NCBI GenBank assembly: GCA_009823395.1
Contig: CM020509.1
Span: 7,658,001 to 7,722,000 of the forward strand
Length of the DNA stretch: 64,000 bases
Direction: 5' to 3'
DNA from: Thamnaconus septentrionalis
Lineage: Eukaryota; Chordata; Actinopteri; Tetraodontiformes; Monacanthidae
The position numbers and the translations under genes are program-made. Shown piece by piece: positions 33,864-47,700 of the stretch. The notes under the pieces are model-generated. The model saw nothing but the letters and a program-made list of their open reading frames with translations, ran no database searches and was not told the origin of the DNA. Every line of letters begins with the position of its first letter. The first letter of the stretch is position 1.

Positions 33864-35369
33864 GTAAGCGAAGCGATATATTTTGTTTGATATGTCCATT
33901 CATTGCATTTCACTCATTTCGGAAAAAACAACAACAAAGCGTTGCCGGCGCTTCAGACCAGGTTGACAGACCTGATCTGAGCATCTTCACCAGCGGTTAA
34001 ACCATTCATGCTTTTTGAGTGTGGTTTCGTCTCTCTCTTTTTTCTTTCTTTCCATAAAACCTGCGCACACCGTAGCGGATGTAAAACCCCCGAACCTTGA
34101 AATTTTTAAAGCACCCAAGTCACGAAAGTCACTTTCCTCCTCTCCGCCCTGACGGTGAGACATCGGAGGGTTCGCGGGATTCTGTGCAGTCAAGATGCTG
34201 TGCGCGCTCGCCGCTGCCGTTGACCGCGCGCGCCTGGTCCGCGTGCGTTTATGTGAACGTGCTTGCACGTTTGCGTGTGTTCATGGGCGCAGGAACATCT
34301 GCACATGAGCGCGTTCTTCTCCCTGCTGTTTTTTTTTTTTTTTTTTTTTGGTGGTGTCCTGGTTAGAAAAAAAGGACGTAAAGGTGCAAACTGTTGTGAG
34401 CCAAATAGCATTTATTACGCAGCAAATACGGGTTCCATTTCCGTATTCAGCCCAGCAACAGTGTCTCTATAAAGTCGGTGAAAGTTTTTTATTGGGGGGT
34501 TTGCTGCATTGATTGTTGCGCTACAACCTCCAGGAATGACCATCCTCCAGCAAACATCAGTCACCGGAGCAGCCCGCTCTCCATGTAATAGAACCAGGAC
34601 GGAATATTGATTTTTCTCTTTCTTTTGAAAAAAAGAAAGAAAGAAAAAAAAAATCTTCTGCAGTCCTCCTCAGGGGAGAGATAAAAAAAAAGAACTGCGT
34701 GTGGTTCCCCACAGTGTCCCCTTGTCACTACACACACACACACACACACACACGGACACACGCACACAAACGCACACTCGCACAGCCAGTCAGTCCTACT
34801 GCCACAGTGCTGAGTGACTAATGTCATTTTCACAGCTGATGACCAAAGATAATGATCCTCGTTTTAATTGGCACCAGCCCCCCAACAAATGCCTGCACAT
34901 TAGTTCTGTAACCCTTCACTTATTTCATTATTAATGTCCTATCTGAAGGCCTTCAACAGAGGGAAGCGTGCGGCAGGGAGAAACGCTGAAAGGAAAAAAG
35001 GAATGCAAATAGATTTTTAAATCGCTCTTCTTTTTCTCTTTCATCCCATGGCCAGCCATTTATACTGCATAATCCGCCTTCTAATAGAACTATTAGACAC
35101 ATATACGGACGTTTGAGTTATGTTTCGTTTCGAACCCCCTCCGCCACCTTTTCATATCAATGTATTCAATGTATTATGCAATGCAAAATATTTTTAAATG
35201 GAGTTGGAGGACAGAAAATTACATTTCATCTCCTCGGAGACTGTGATGGTTGTTGTAGCGCGACAGGCCATATGACCGAATCAATTAGCCAAGACTGAGG
35301 CTGCAAAAAGGTCAGGAAAGGATGCGTCTGTTTGGATGAGTCAGTCTAATTCTGCGGCGTTTCGGAGAT

Positions 35370-35414
<45 letters not shown>

Positions 35415-38400
35415 GTGCTGAGCTCCCACATTATTCTTCTGCCTTTCTCACTGCCGCAGATACCTGCGAGCGAACACGGAGCCAGTTCAGAGGAGGCGCC
35501 GCAATTTTCCAGAGAGAGCGCTCTTAAAACAAACATCAGGCTCAGTGTTTTTCTGCCTCTTTTTCTTCTTCTGCTGCCCGTCTTTGGCCGGCGGAGATCT
35601 CGGTGCAGAATTTTCGGGGCCCAACTTTTATAGTTGCTGTTGACTTTTCAATCGCAGAGCCGGGCCAATTTCAAAAGTTTTGTTTTGAGGGAATTAAAGT
35701 AAATATGGTTTGGGGCCGGGAGGGTGGTGTTGGGGGCTGGGGAGCGGGGAGGAGGAGGGGTTTGGGGTCAAAGGGAGGAGGAGGGGGATGGGTAGGTAGT
35801 AGGTGATTAACCTGTTATTTGACTAAAAGCAAAATAAAGAAATAAAATAACACATACACAATATTCCATATTCTTTCCCTTTTAATAAAGGGATTTTTTT
35901 CTCTCTTTATTATTGTTTCGCTATTCAAAGTCATATGACATCACAATGTATGTGTGACTCCAAAATAGTAGGGAATAATAGTTTTGGATGAGTCAAACAC
36001 AGCCAATATTACCACCGCAGGGGCCCGACTGTTTGCTTGTTGGGTGTTTGGGTCCAATTTTAGGCTCTGGAGCTGTGACGTCTTGGTTGTGATTTCTCTG
36101 AAGTACTCGAGCCTCTTGTTGCTGCTGCCGCGCCTGGAGCCCACCAGTCTCACCTCAGCGGCATCTCTTCCCTGCCTTGTTTGTAAACACACAGCGCCAA
36201 TCAGGCACCGGAGTTAATTCCGCTTCTCCTTTCAGAGGCGAGAAATCACTTTTATTTTATTTTTTTTTAGTGAGGAATGAAAACGAATTCTGGGAAAAGC
36301 GGCTGAGTGTCCGACCTTTGATCTTATCTGCATGACAAATGTGCGGCGGCGCTCGGTGTGACAGATCCACACGGGGGGCTCAAAATTTCCGTCGAAATAA
36401 AGTGCAACAGCGCGGCGCAGGACCTTCCAAAGGTCAGGCAGCGTTCCAAATCCGGCGACTCACTCCGGGCGGCGTCGCCATCCCTCATTGTTCTGGGCGG
36501 CGGCGAGCTCGGCGGCTGAGACGAACGAGCTTTCGTCGGTGCGACAATATCTTTAAACGTTTGTCCTCTTCAGTTGAGCGAGGGCCTCCGCTTTCTCTCT
36601 CTTCGTTTTCAGCCGCCTTTTTTTGTGTGCGAAAGGCGCCGGCCTCCACCGACCCCCTCGCTATTTTTTTTTTTTTTTTTTTTTGGATATAATGGTTTTG
36701 ACATTGTGGGATATGACCCGTGTCTTTAATGGAGACAGATAAGTACTGCCAAGCATGCTATTACCTGGCATATTGGCTGGCCCCCTTGTCGAGGATTTGT
36801 CATGAATCTCATTTGGAGTGAGGAGCACCCCTGGCGGACCCGCGGCCCGTCCCGAGCTCCGGCTTCCTCGGCCTCGGGACAGATAAGACCGACGACGCCT
36901 CGTCAAACGCTGGCGAATGTTAATGCAGCCCGAGCGCCGAGTGCTTGCACTTCGGGACTCGGAGCGTCGCGCTGTTTCTCTCTTGCTTACTTGTTTACGT
37001 GAACGCGAACGCCGCCGGTGAACCGTATATACGCTTATCGCACCTTTTGTGCAAGTGCATGTGGCTGAAGTGCGCTGCAGTGGGAAACAGGACAGTGAGC
37101 CTTTATTATTTCTGTCGGAAACAGGATTTGGAGACTTTTCATTAATTCCCTTTGCTGCCTAATGAAAAGTTAAACAGGCAATAGAAAAAAAATAGAACCT
37201 ATTAAACTTTAAACTTTAACTTAAATTTTTAATGCAGCTCAGGTCCAAAGCGCAAAAAAAGACTCATATGAGGTTTGTTGACATTGGAAAACTCACGTCA
37301 TTATAGTTTCATGACGACCATGTCATTGAAGGTCACGTATCCCAACATTTTTTCCCAATAAGCTGTGTCCCGAGCCACTCAACTATCATTTATTGCTCTT
37401 GCTTGCTCCGATTTTCATAAAACCGAATGCTAAAACGAGCCGTTCTTGAACTCAGCCCATTGTGATTTCACAGGGGGTAGTGAGTGACTTCTCGAGAGAT
37501 TCCCGAGCTAGTTTTACAACAGTAAAAGGGATTCGATAGTGCAAAAAGTGCTAGCTAGCTGAAACAAAAGGTCAGGAACATGAGGTGAAAGTATAAAGTG
37601 AAGTTTTCAGTCTTTCTCCTCTAAAATGCTCTTTCTGTTGTTGCATTGAGCTTTGCCTGCTTTTTTTTTTCGGTGTTTGCTTGTGGCCTTCAAGTCACCC
37701 TTCCTCCCTGAAACCAGCCAGCGTGTGACCGAATCAGAGCAGCAGCCACTGACGACAAAAAAAAAAATAAAAAAATAAAAAAATAACAACACCCAGCGGC
37801 CCTCTTAATGAATTTCCCCAGGGTGCACTGCTGCACAGACACATTTTAGACCTCGGTCTTTCCCCCCCGGGTGTAGAATGCCTCTTGCCGCACTTATTTT
37901 TGTGTCCAATAAACTTAAAGCCTCACCTCCATCCGAGGGAATCTGGAATAATTTAGCAAAACCAGCATGTTTTCATCTGTTTTTGGGGTGTCTCAGTGGA
38001 TTCACCGCAGCGACGTCGCACTTGGTTATGTAACGCTAGTAAGACCTCATGTGGCAAATTTAGGAGGCAGAGAGGCGAGAGTAACATTGAGCAGTAAAAT
38101 AGTAAGATATATTTAAGTCATGTATTTTTTCCCCCGTGCCAGTCAAAATGAAGTTATAAATAAAATACAACTCTTTGGAAGTGTAGTCGTGTGCCTTCTC
38201 TAAAGTGTGGCACTAGAGATGGCAAACAGGCTGACACTCGGCTCTAGTACAGGTGGTACGGCAGCTGCGTACACAAAATTATTTAATACAATTTTCCACT
38301 GCAAACAGCAGCCAATCTGTCCCATATTGGCCTTTTTTTTTTTTTTTTTTTAAGTGAAATACACCTACAGCACACTTTGGAGGAAATGAAACACATAAAG

Positions 38401-41400
38401 GAATGGTTGGTGCAAACCTTGTGGACTAATTTCTTTCTTCTTTGGAAGACACTTTTCGGCAGATTAAAAGCTTCACGGATTGAAAAGGCTGCCGCTCGGT
38501 GTTCTCCGGCCATTGTCAAAGCCTTTAGAATTTCCTTTGTGATATAAAAATGTCTGGCTGTTGAGCTGCCACCTTGCTATTCACCTGGTGCCAGTCAGCC
38601 TGATGACTCTGACCTTTAGCAGCGTCGGTGTTCAATTGCCGACGTGATAATTTGCCCAAAACATTTTACTTTAATTGCCTCAAATGGTTGAAGGTTTTGG
38701 ATAAAAGCTGAACTTGGGAAACAGTCCTACTGTTGTGCCATTATTCAGTCACTGCATTGTGACTCCCGTGAATTCAGTCATGTTGTGTGGATTGCACCAT
38801 AGGTTGACTTTCATTGGTTTTGTGTCCTCCAACCAACCACATTTAAGTTAAGGGGAACAAACAGAAACCCATAAAACATGTTTGGCAAACCTGACAAAAT
38901 CTTTTTATGTTCAACATTTTATGTTTAAAGTCAATGACTTTGTAAAAAGTACAAATGCTTTGCGGAAGTCCTTCAACGTATTATTTTTTATGGTCATGTG
39001 TTCTGACAAATAGAATCAGTTATGATTCATGATATCAATTACAGAGCATTGGCGTGGAAACTAGATGATGATCATTAGACGTCCTTTATGATTCTTTATG
39101 TTTCATTTGGTGCAAAGTAATTGTGTAATGTGGGTAATAAAAAGAAAATCAATAGATATCAAGCGGTGCAGGAGGTGTGGCAGCAGACCGGCGTGGCGCA
39201 GAGGTAGCCCTGGTGGAAAGCAGAGATCTTAATCTGCCAGCTGGTTTAATTTCGAGCTTTCACCTACAAGCACGAGATGTTGGTGCTGACGGAGAGAGCG
39301 GCATCACAGATGCAAGCTGTTGGAATCTGTTTCATCTCCACAGGGTGGCTCCTGGAGGTAGAGCAAGGAGTTCATTTATTCCCAAAGAGCATGTCGGTGT
39401 TGAACGCAGCCAGTCGAGAGAGTTCAGGCATCTGTCCAGGAAGCCCTCTGAGGACCTCCCCCCACTTTGCACCTGGAGGAGGAAACCCAGCAGGGACAGC
39501 AGTGTGTGTTCTTTGACCTGACCGCAGATGACAGGGCAGAAATTAATTGATGGATAAAGGGACGGATCAATGAATCGGTAATTAAAGTCATTAATCAATA
39601 AGAGAGGCTGCGAGATGAATTGATAGCAAAGTGTTTAACGTGTAACCTTGCAAGGCAGCAGGATCTCACAGATTCCAATCCTGAGCTCTCGCTCATCCAT
39701 CTTGGCAGCCTCCCACAGAAAGTGTTTTTTTTTTTCTTTTAATTCAGCCTTAGAATTTGCTTTGTAATCAACTTTTAGTTGCGATTGAAAAAAGGAAGCA
39801 TCAATTGTAAGGTGCCCTCTAAACTCCCTGGAAGAAGAAAAGTAAATGGAAAAAAAAAATACAGGAAGTGAATGCATGTCTAGCTAACGCTAGAGAGACT
39901 TAGCTGTGTTGCAGTCGCAGCATTTTAAGAAAAAAAAAAGATTGTTTTTTGTTTGTGTCATAGTTGGTTTCTGAAATCACATTTTGACTCATATTTCAGT
40001 TTAACAGGGAAGCCAAGACACCCAAGCACTTGGAGGGCCATTTCTTGATTTTCTTGATTTCAAGCAGCTTTGAAAATTTTGCTCAAAATTCGCTTCACAT
40101 TTTATGGAAACTGAACTTAGAAATACATTTCTAGTATGAATCAAGGACGGAGTGCACAAGGTGTAAAAAGAACCTGATACAATGCAAGTTGCACACAATT
40201 GAAGAGCAGAAAAGAGGCCTTCTTCAAAGAGAGGCAGTTCTCAGCAAGTAATGCAAGAAATGGATGGGATCGTAAGTCACCTTTTAATGCTGACAGATAA
40301 ACTGGTTTGAGTGAATACCTGGAGGTTTTTCCAATGAACATCTTCCTCGAGCTTCTCTCCCTTTTATATGTTTCAAGTCTGAAGAGACCTTCTTACAGTG
40401 AAAACACTGACAAGCTTTTCAGTGGGACAGCACTTCTGTGGTTTGCGCCAGAGAGACAATCTGGCTCAAGGCTACGTGCTTTATTATTCCAGGAGAATCC
40501 TGTCATTTTGTGGTTTTGAATCAATGTTCCAGATCGCGCGGCTTGTTTTGTTTGAATTCGATGCTGTTCTTGCAAACCGCTGAGCAGGCAGCTTAGTTTC
40601 CAGTGGCGACCAGCGGCAGCGGCGGCGTTGTTATTAAACGCCGGGGCTCCCGTGAAATACTGCACACTGCAAAGTGACTGCGATGAAAAATGATGCTGCT
40701 TGGTTCCTGGGAGACGCTTCAAGAGAAGGTGGGATACACACTGAGCTGCGCGGTGAGATGTTCTCAGTTAGACAGTATCTCGCTCGCAGCCGAGGACCCC
40801 TGTTCCCTTCGCTGACACAACATCACTCTCATTAATTATCCTTCAGCTCGCTGCCTGAGATTTCATCTCCTCTTCTGCTACATTTGAGAGGACAACCTCT
40901 ATTACAATATTGGCAGTGTTAGAAAAAAAACAAAAATTAAAACGAGATGGAGAGCGAGCACACGTCCTTCTCTCAGGTGTTTTTTCTGGGGTTTCTTTTT
41001 AGTCTACACGGCACTTATATTAAAAATTGGAAGTTGTGGATTAGTCCTGAGCCCTTCATAAATAGACGAGCAGCAGAGAAAAGGGCTGTGAGGTCGCATG
41101 GCCGTGCACTGACCTCCGAGGGCCAAACAGTGGCTCATTAACTCAAAGTCTGGCTGAAAAAAAGTCCCAGTCACGTCGCAGATGGAGCTCTTAAGCCCCA
41201 CATTTGGTTTACTTATTTGATTTTTCATTTATTTATTTTTTTGCAATGGGACTTCAGAGAGTCAGGGAGGGTGGATATGAGCTTGTACAAAAATGAAAAA
41301 ACAAAACAAAAAAAACAAACAAGGATGGTTATTTTTAACTATTCTGATTGATTTATTTTAACACTTGGACACTTGTAGGAGAACAGGGAAGTTACCTGCA

Positions 41401-41711
41401 CAGCAACTCTAAAATGAAATCACTCTTTATTAACCTAATAGCAACATATCAATCTGTAGCTCTTCATCAAGTTCCAACAACAACAGCAAAACAAACCCAA
41501 ACATGCATTGAGTTGCTGCTAATTGATTGGCTGTTTTGTGTGAACAAGCAATTGTACATTGTACCTAATGAAGTGGCTGTCGATCGTGCAAATTAATTGT
41601 CTTATTGTCACTCTCGTTATACACACTAAAATAATTTATTTCAGTGTGGTAATATTGTGCTGGTAATATTGGTAGTGGTCATATTTAATGCAATATTTCA
41701 ATTAATGGTGA

Positions 41712-41746
<35 letters not shown>

Positions 41747-44700
41747 TACACTCTGCTCCAAACCAGAAGAATAAGCAAACTGGAATCAGACTGTGACACA
41801 CACCAGCACACACACGCACAGACACAACAAGTACAGACAAGATACGAAACAGGAGCTGAGTGACTGGGACTACAGTGATGAATGCAACTGAGCATATTTA
41901 CTGTATGCTAGATCATCACAGTACTTTAAGTGCAGCCTCAGACCGAGTATTTAATTACTGTTTTCGTGTTTGTTTACCCTCACAGGCAAGTGAATTACGC
42001 TGCAGTTGAACCAGGAAATGGAATAGTTTCTTATCAGCGTGCCCAGACACCGACCGTATATACCAGCTTAGCTATGGCACCAAACACTCATTCAATGCAA
42101 TTTATTTGGTATATTTATGCCTGGGAGGAGCTCTTCAGTAAATCAAATCAGCCAAATCAGTTTGTGGCCTCATTGTAGCGACAATAAAAAGGAATGACTG
42201 GAATTGCATCTTTGCGGAACACAAACTGAGTTATTGTCTACACTGGGAAATATAAGATACAGGAAGCGTTGGCGCGGAGGGGCAGTCACAAGCTACAGAC
42301 TGCCTCCGCCGTTCTCGCGCCATACGTTCCAAAAGTAGCTGTAGGCTAATGTTAAAGGAGCTATGTATAAAATTCAGCTTGTTAAATTTCAGGAATGTCA
42401 AACGTCCCGAACTAGCAAGGGTCATGACACCTTGGGTAGAAAGTGACGACACAGCGCCCCCTACGTGTGCTGTTGGTTGCGCTACCGCGTTTGTGTGTGA
42501 GATTTTCCACTCTGCTTTTGGATTTGTTGATTCTGATTTTGTGCATCAGCTCTTCAAGTCAGATTGATATTTTATATCCCTGCGCTGGCTACACATCGCC
42601 TACTCTGGTGATGTGTGTGGGAAGAAATGTGTTGTTTGTTCTTTGCTTGTTTTGTTTATGTAAAGTCTGGACGGTAGAAAGCGGATTGTCCTCCGGGGAT
42701 GAAGAATTCTTTCTGACCTGAAACGAACTGAATAAATAGCGATAAACTGACACTCCGCGATGCTAAAGTGGTAGCCTACATTGTCATTTACATAAAAACA
42801 AATAAAAACAATACAAACCAAGCAGTGACGGACCTCCTCTGGCTGCAGTATTACTTTGAAACTTGACATTGTCCACAAAGCAGTGATGTATCCTTGATAT
42901 CTTTATTTACTCAGTGAGATTCAGTGAACATGCGGCACAAAACTGGTGGTGAAATTATTCAAGAGGGATTTTTTTTTTTTTTTTTTGCTCAGTAAAACTT
43001 ATAGCCAATACCAAGACTTTAAAAAAAAAAAACACTCACCAGTACACTGATAACCACTGTAATCAGTGAGTCATTCAAAGAAAGTCACTACACCTACTCA
43101 CATGTATTCAACTTTATTTTAGCCATTACAAAGATTGACACTAATGGGGATAGAATTTCCACCAATTGTGTTCAGCAGAATAGCCTGAATAGATGGCTTT
43201 ACACTAAGGTTTGAAAGTTTTTTTATATTTGTAAAACACTTGTATTTCTCAAAAAAGGTAGGCTGCCTGACTTAATGTGTCTTATTTATACACATGAAGC
43301 CAAAAACTCATTGGGGATGCTGTCCACAAATTATTTAAAAAAAATAAATAATTTCACTGAAGCTCACTTGTCATGTTTCTCTGTAACAAATGTCTCTGGC
43401 TTCTCCCTGAAATCCCCTGAAATGAGAAAAATCCAGCTCCCTCTTGCAGGAAATGTGTCCAGGATGGCTGGGTTGATTACTACTCAGGTTAATAAGAACC
43501 TGCCCAGCTCTCCAGCTAATTGGTTCTAATTTTGAGACCACTTTTTTTTTTTTTCCTACTATGCAATATTCGTGAGGTAAAATCTAACATTTTTGCAAGA
43601 TGCTGTAACCAGAGTGCTAAAATAGGTTTTTAGGTTTTTAACAAATCAGTAATACATATATAAGTAGTTCAGTTGTTAGTTAACTCATTACACAGAAACA
43701 CTGATTGCTTTTTGGATTAGACCTAAAGTGAAGGGTATAGACAATGAGGTTGCCTCACTGCAAAGCATAAGTAGGGACTTTCTATCTGATTTTTTGAGAA
43801 AAACATCAGAGGAATTTGTACTCCACTGAGCGTTGGAATGCCAGCCACCGTTCAGCGTAGCATCTCCGCCACTGACCTTGCAGCGTTCGGAGACGACGGT
43901 GGTGGTGGTGGTGGTCGGACTGGATCGGTGCCATTATGGAGGCAGCAGACAGAAACAGCTGGAAGGCAGCTGCCTGTGCGAGCGGCGCTGGAATTATCAC
44001 ATCTGCTGCAAGCAGGAGAGGAGGCAACCTCCAGCCACCAGCGCTTGATTAATTAAATTTAGGTGTAGGGATGGAGGCTGGCTCGGAGGAGGAGAAGCGG
44101 TGTCGCACCTCGAGCACAATGGTTTGACGTCCTGGGTGGGAACGTTGGACTCTGTGGTTTTCATGTGTATGTTTAGGAAACCCCCAGACATTTTGGTAGA
44201 AAGACCGAAAAAAATGTGAGAGGATTTATGACAGGCTTTTTGGTTGATGGCGGTGGATGTAGATGACGGAATGTAATAGAATCACATGGCAGCCACTCAT
44301 TGCGTTTCATACATCGAGTTGTGGTGAAGGTGTGGTGAAGGTGGAGAAAGAAAGGGGCAATGGTATTATTGTTCGTGACGTTTCATTTAAAAATAATAAC
44401 AATCCATTGATCACTCCAAGGAATATTTTGTTCGTCTCATTGGTCGGCTTGTAGGTTTTGTTTATATTCTTGCTTTCAGCCCTATTATTGCTGTTTATGG
44501 GGACACTAAGTACCCTCATCTCATCAGTTCAGTGTTTGTCACTTCACAATTTACTCTGCAAACAAAATTTAAAAATTATATCGTTTGTCAGCTGAGTCGC
44601 TCTTTCCGCTTTTCTTTTCCTGCGTGGCACTTGCAAGCGTGCATTAAAACAAGAAGATGCAAACCAGACCTGCAGAACGTCCTGAAGGACACTAGCAGGT

Positions 44701-47700
44701 CTTTCCTGGTGGTTGGTGGTCTCATTGCGATCTCGAACCCAGCGCTTCCCTTTGGGACTCAGCAGGGTTTCTAATGGGCCGTGTGTGATGAGATTGCTGT
44801 GTTGTTAGCGGAGGCCTTTGACACCACCGCCAGCCCGTACATCCTAATCCCCGTTCTCTCCATGGCTTGTTAGGCATTAATTAATTGGATCAAGAGAAAG
44901 CCACAAAGCGTTTGACAGCTTTCCCTGAGTGATAACTGTGAAAGCAGAGCCATGGTCCCATGGGTTTGCCTCTGGAGGGGAAACACCCCCACATCAGGTC
45001 CATTGACTGTCTGCCATCCACATCCTGTGGGATTCGACGCTGCTGTGGGGATAAAAATAAGCGCATGCATATATCAAGGAACTGGCGGGCTGCTGTTGGG
45101 TTTGAAGCTATCTTGAGGTAACCGCTGGGTCCTTCACCAAGATAAAAGTTCTTCATTATTTATGAAGAAATCAAATGGCTTTTGAAATAAAAAAGAAACA
45201 GCTTATGCACTGAGGATGTTTTGTTTTATTTAAAAGCAGTTCAACTGAGGGGAGTTAAACGGAATTGGCAGAATCAGCTGATGGATTAAACACAACCTGC
45301 GCGCACAAAGGATTGTGTCGCAGCATATACTTTGATTTAAAAGTGAACTTTGATTGTTACACCAAAATTAATGTGATACAGAGTTACTAAAGCCACCACT
45401 GCATTGTTTTTTAGATACGTTGGAGTCAGTGTACAACTGTAGTCATCCATTGGATGGAATTATTTACCTTTTGTGAAACTCCACAACGGTTAGGCACAAT
45501 GGAAAATATCAACAGAGCCTCTATGGCTTAAATGTTCTGGTGAGCAAACCCTTTAAAGGTTTTTCACAGAAAGGAAAAATCTCACTGAGGAGGATCCCTT
45601 AAAGTCGGCTTGGGAACGTGGATAAAGGAGTTGTTGTCAGAGCTCAAAGATCACGGTCAGCCTGATTCTCTCCAATACACGTTGTCATTCACATTGACCG
45701 GAAAAAGATTTGACAAAATGTTGATGCAGCTAAGGTCCATTCAACTGTGACCGCATGTTGTTTGCTGCACTGGTCTAAACCCAGAATGCAGCGGTGGATA
45801 TTTGATGAACACTTGACTTTGTTGATCCCAGGATACACACTTGACAACTGGGTCCTTTCCACTGAGAGAAAAGTGTTCAGTCCTGTTGTGGTCCCTCTTT
45901 TAGTGCAAAATTTTCCTCCTAATTCTGAATTTGATTGGATTTCTTTAAAATGAACTGTTCCAAACAGCTTTCGCTACCGTTGCTCCTGCTTTTGCCACAG
46001 CTGAAATCGAAGCCTTCCAGCTGTTTTTCAAGGTTAGAATCCCCCCACTCCACATAAGTTCCCAAAGGTTAAAATTCAGATTTTCGTTGCAGCAACATTA
46101 ATAATTGAAGCTCTCAGGCTTGTTGTTTGTGTTGACATTGAGCTGCGGGTGCTCGTTTCTGCTCAAGCAGCTGAAGAAAAAAGAAACAACGAAACACCAA
46201 CAACTCATCAGTCACACAGGGATGTAAATGAGTTCGTATTTGCGAACATTCACAACAGCATTTTTACTTGTTTAAGCAGCGAAGGCCCGTTATTGGCCTC
46301 TGGCTTCACAGCCTACTGAGTTAAGCACAGAGCCTCAGTTGGTAGTAATGGAACCACTGTGGAAAAAGCAAACGCATCAGTTTGAAACACACTACTCAAA
46401 AAGAAGCTGAAGAGTCTCTTTTTTGGGGGGGGGGTGTTATCGCTTTCTGAGGGCTGATTCATTGTTGCTGCACTTCTGCGAGTCTGCATGCTAATGAGGC
46501 TGAAACTCCTTGCAGGAAAACACGGTGAGCTTAGTAGAAACTAAACATTTGCACTTGCGGTGGTGATTTATATATTTAAAAATACACCTGCAACCTGGCA
46601 GCCAGATGTTTTTTAAGGGCTGTAAAAACATCAGTCTTTGGGAGAACAACGGGTCCTTTCCTTGGATTGTTGGGTTGGATTGTTATGTCTGCAGGGCGAA
46701 TACCTTTTCTCTCCAGGTTCTTGCTGAATAATGAACAAAAAAAACCTCAGATTGGTCCCATTGGCTGCTGTTCGTTCTGTTGCTTGGCTGATAGAAAAAC
46801 CATAAAACCAATCTCACACTTTTATCCACAGCGAGAGTTGCCCTGAATATTACGTTTTGATAGAACGTTTGTCTTTATTATATATTCCTTAGCTTTGTTT
46901 CTTCATTTTGAATGACGTTGCAATCAAACACGGATCACAGTGGGATAAATTCAGACAGGCGTGAAAAAAAACCCAGAGAAACTATATGTATCGGCCACAT
47001 GCCATGTGGCAGTGTTGAAGAAAATGTTTTGTTGTCGAACTCTTTGCAGGTACCACCTGTAAAGACTTATCTGCACTTCTTCTTATCTTTATTCCATTTC
47101 ATTGGCGGGTTCGATTCACAGGCATCTGCCCCACTTTTTCAGAGATCACACAATGTCGTCGTTATTTACTTTTTCATACTCCCCTTCTCTTGAATTGTTG
47201 GAAGCTGTGTGAGTCCTGTCTGTTTGTGTCTCAGAGCAATTTGGGCAGAAACAGAAAACGCGTGAAAGCCGCTGTGCAGTGAAGTGGGGACAAAATGTTG
47301 ATTACAGTCCCCCGTCAGGATGGCAAAACTTGGAAATAAAAGGCCTCTATATGAAAGCATCCATCTCACATTTGTCACATTTTTCAGAGAGGATTTCACA
47401 CGGCCTGTCGCATCCATTTTGATTTGACAAACCCACACCTCATTAGTCAGTCCGTGACCACTGTTTAAAGATTCCTTTACATTGTTTTTACGTAAACACA
47501 GGAAAATGTGTTTAATGAAGCCACTTATTTCGCTCCAATCGTGTCTCCCTGCCAGCCAAAATCCAGGCAGTCTGTTTGACTTGGAGACAAATTTCTGCGC
47601 TAAAATTAATTAGGACACTCGCGGTTTTGTTGCCAGTGGAAGTGAAATCGAAATGACTGCAAAGAGGAAGAAAAGATAATGGTTTTAAAGGCTCAGTGTT

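Larger units (their letters stand above)
33864..36310 (+). other. gfra4 intron 1, 5' part
   Basis: The first 2.4 kb of the intron: a 19-base T run at about 34330-34349, (CA)n at 34731-34753, (CAG)13 at 35372-35410 and a G/GGA-rich patch at 35716-35800. No exon recognised. Confidence 0.8.
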
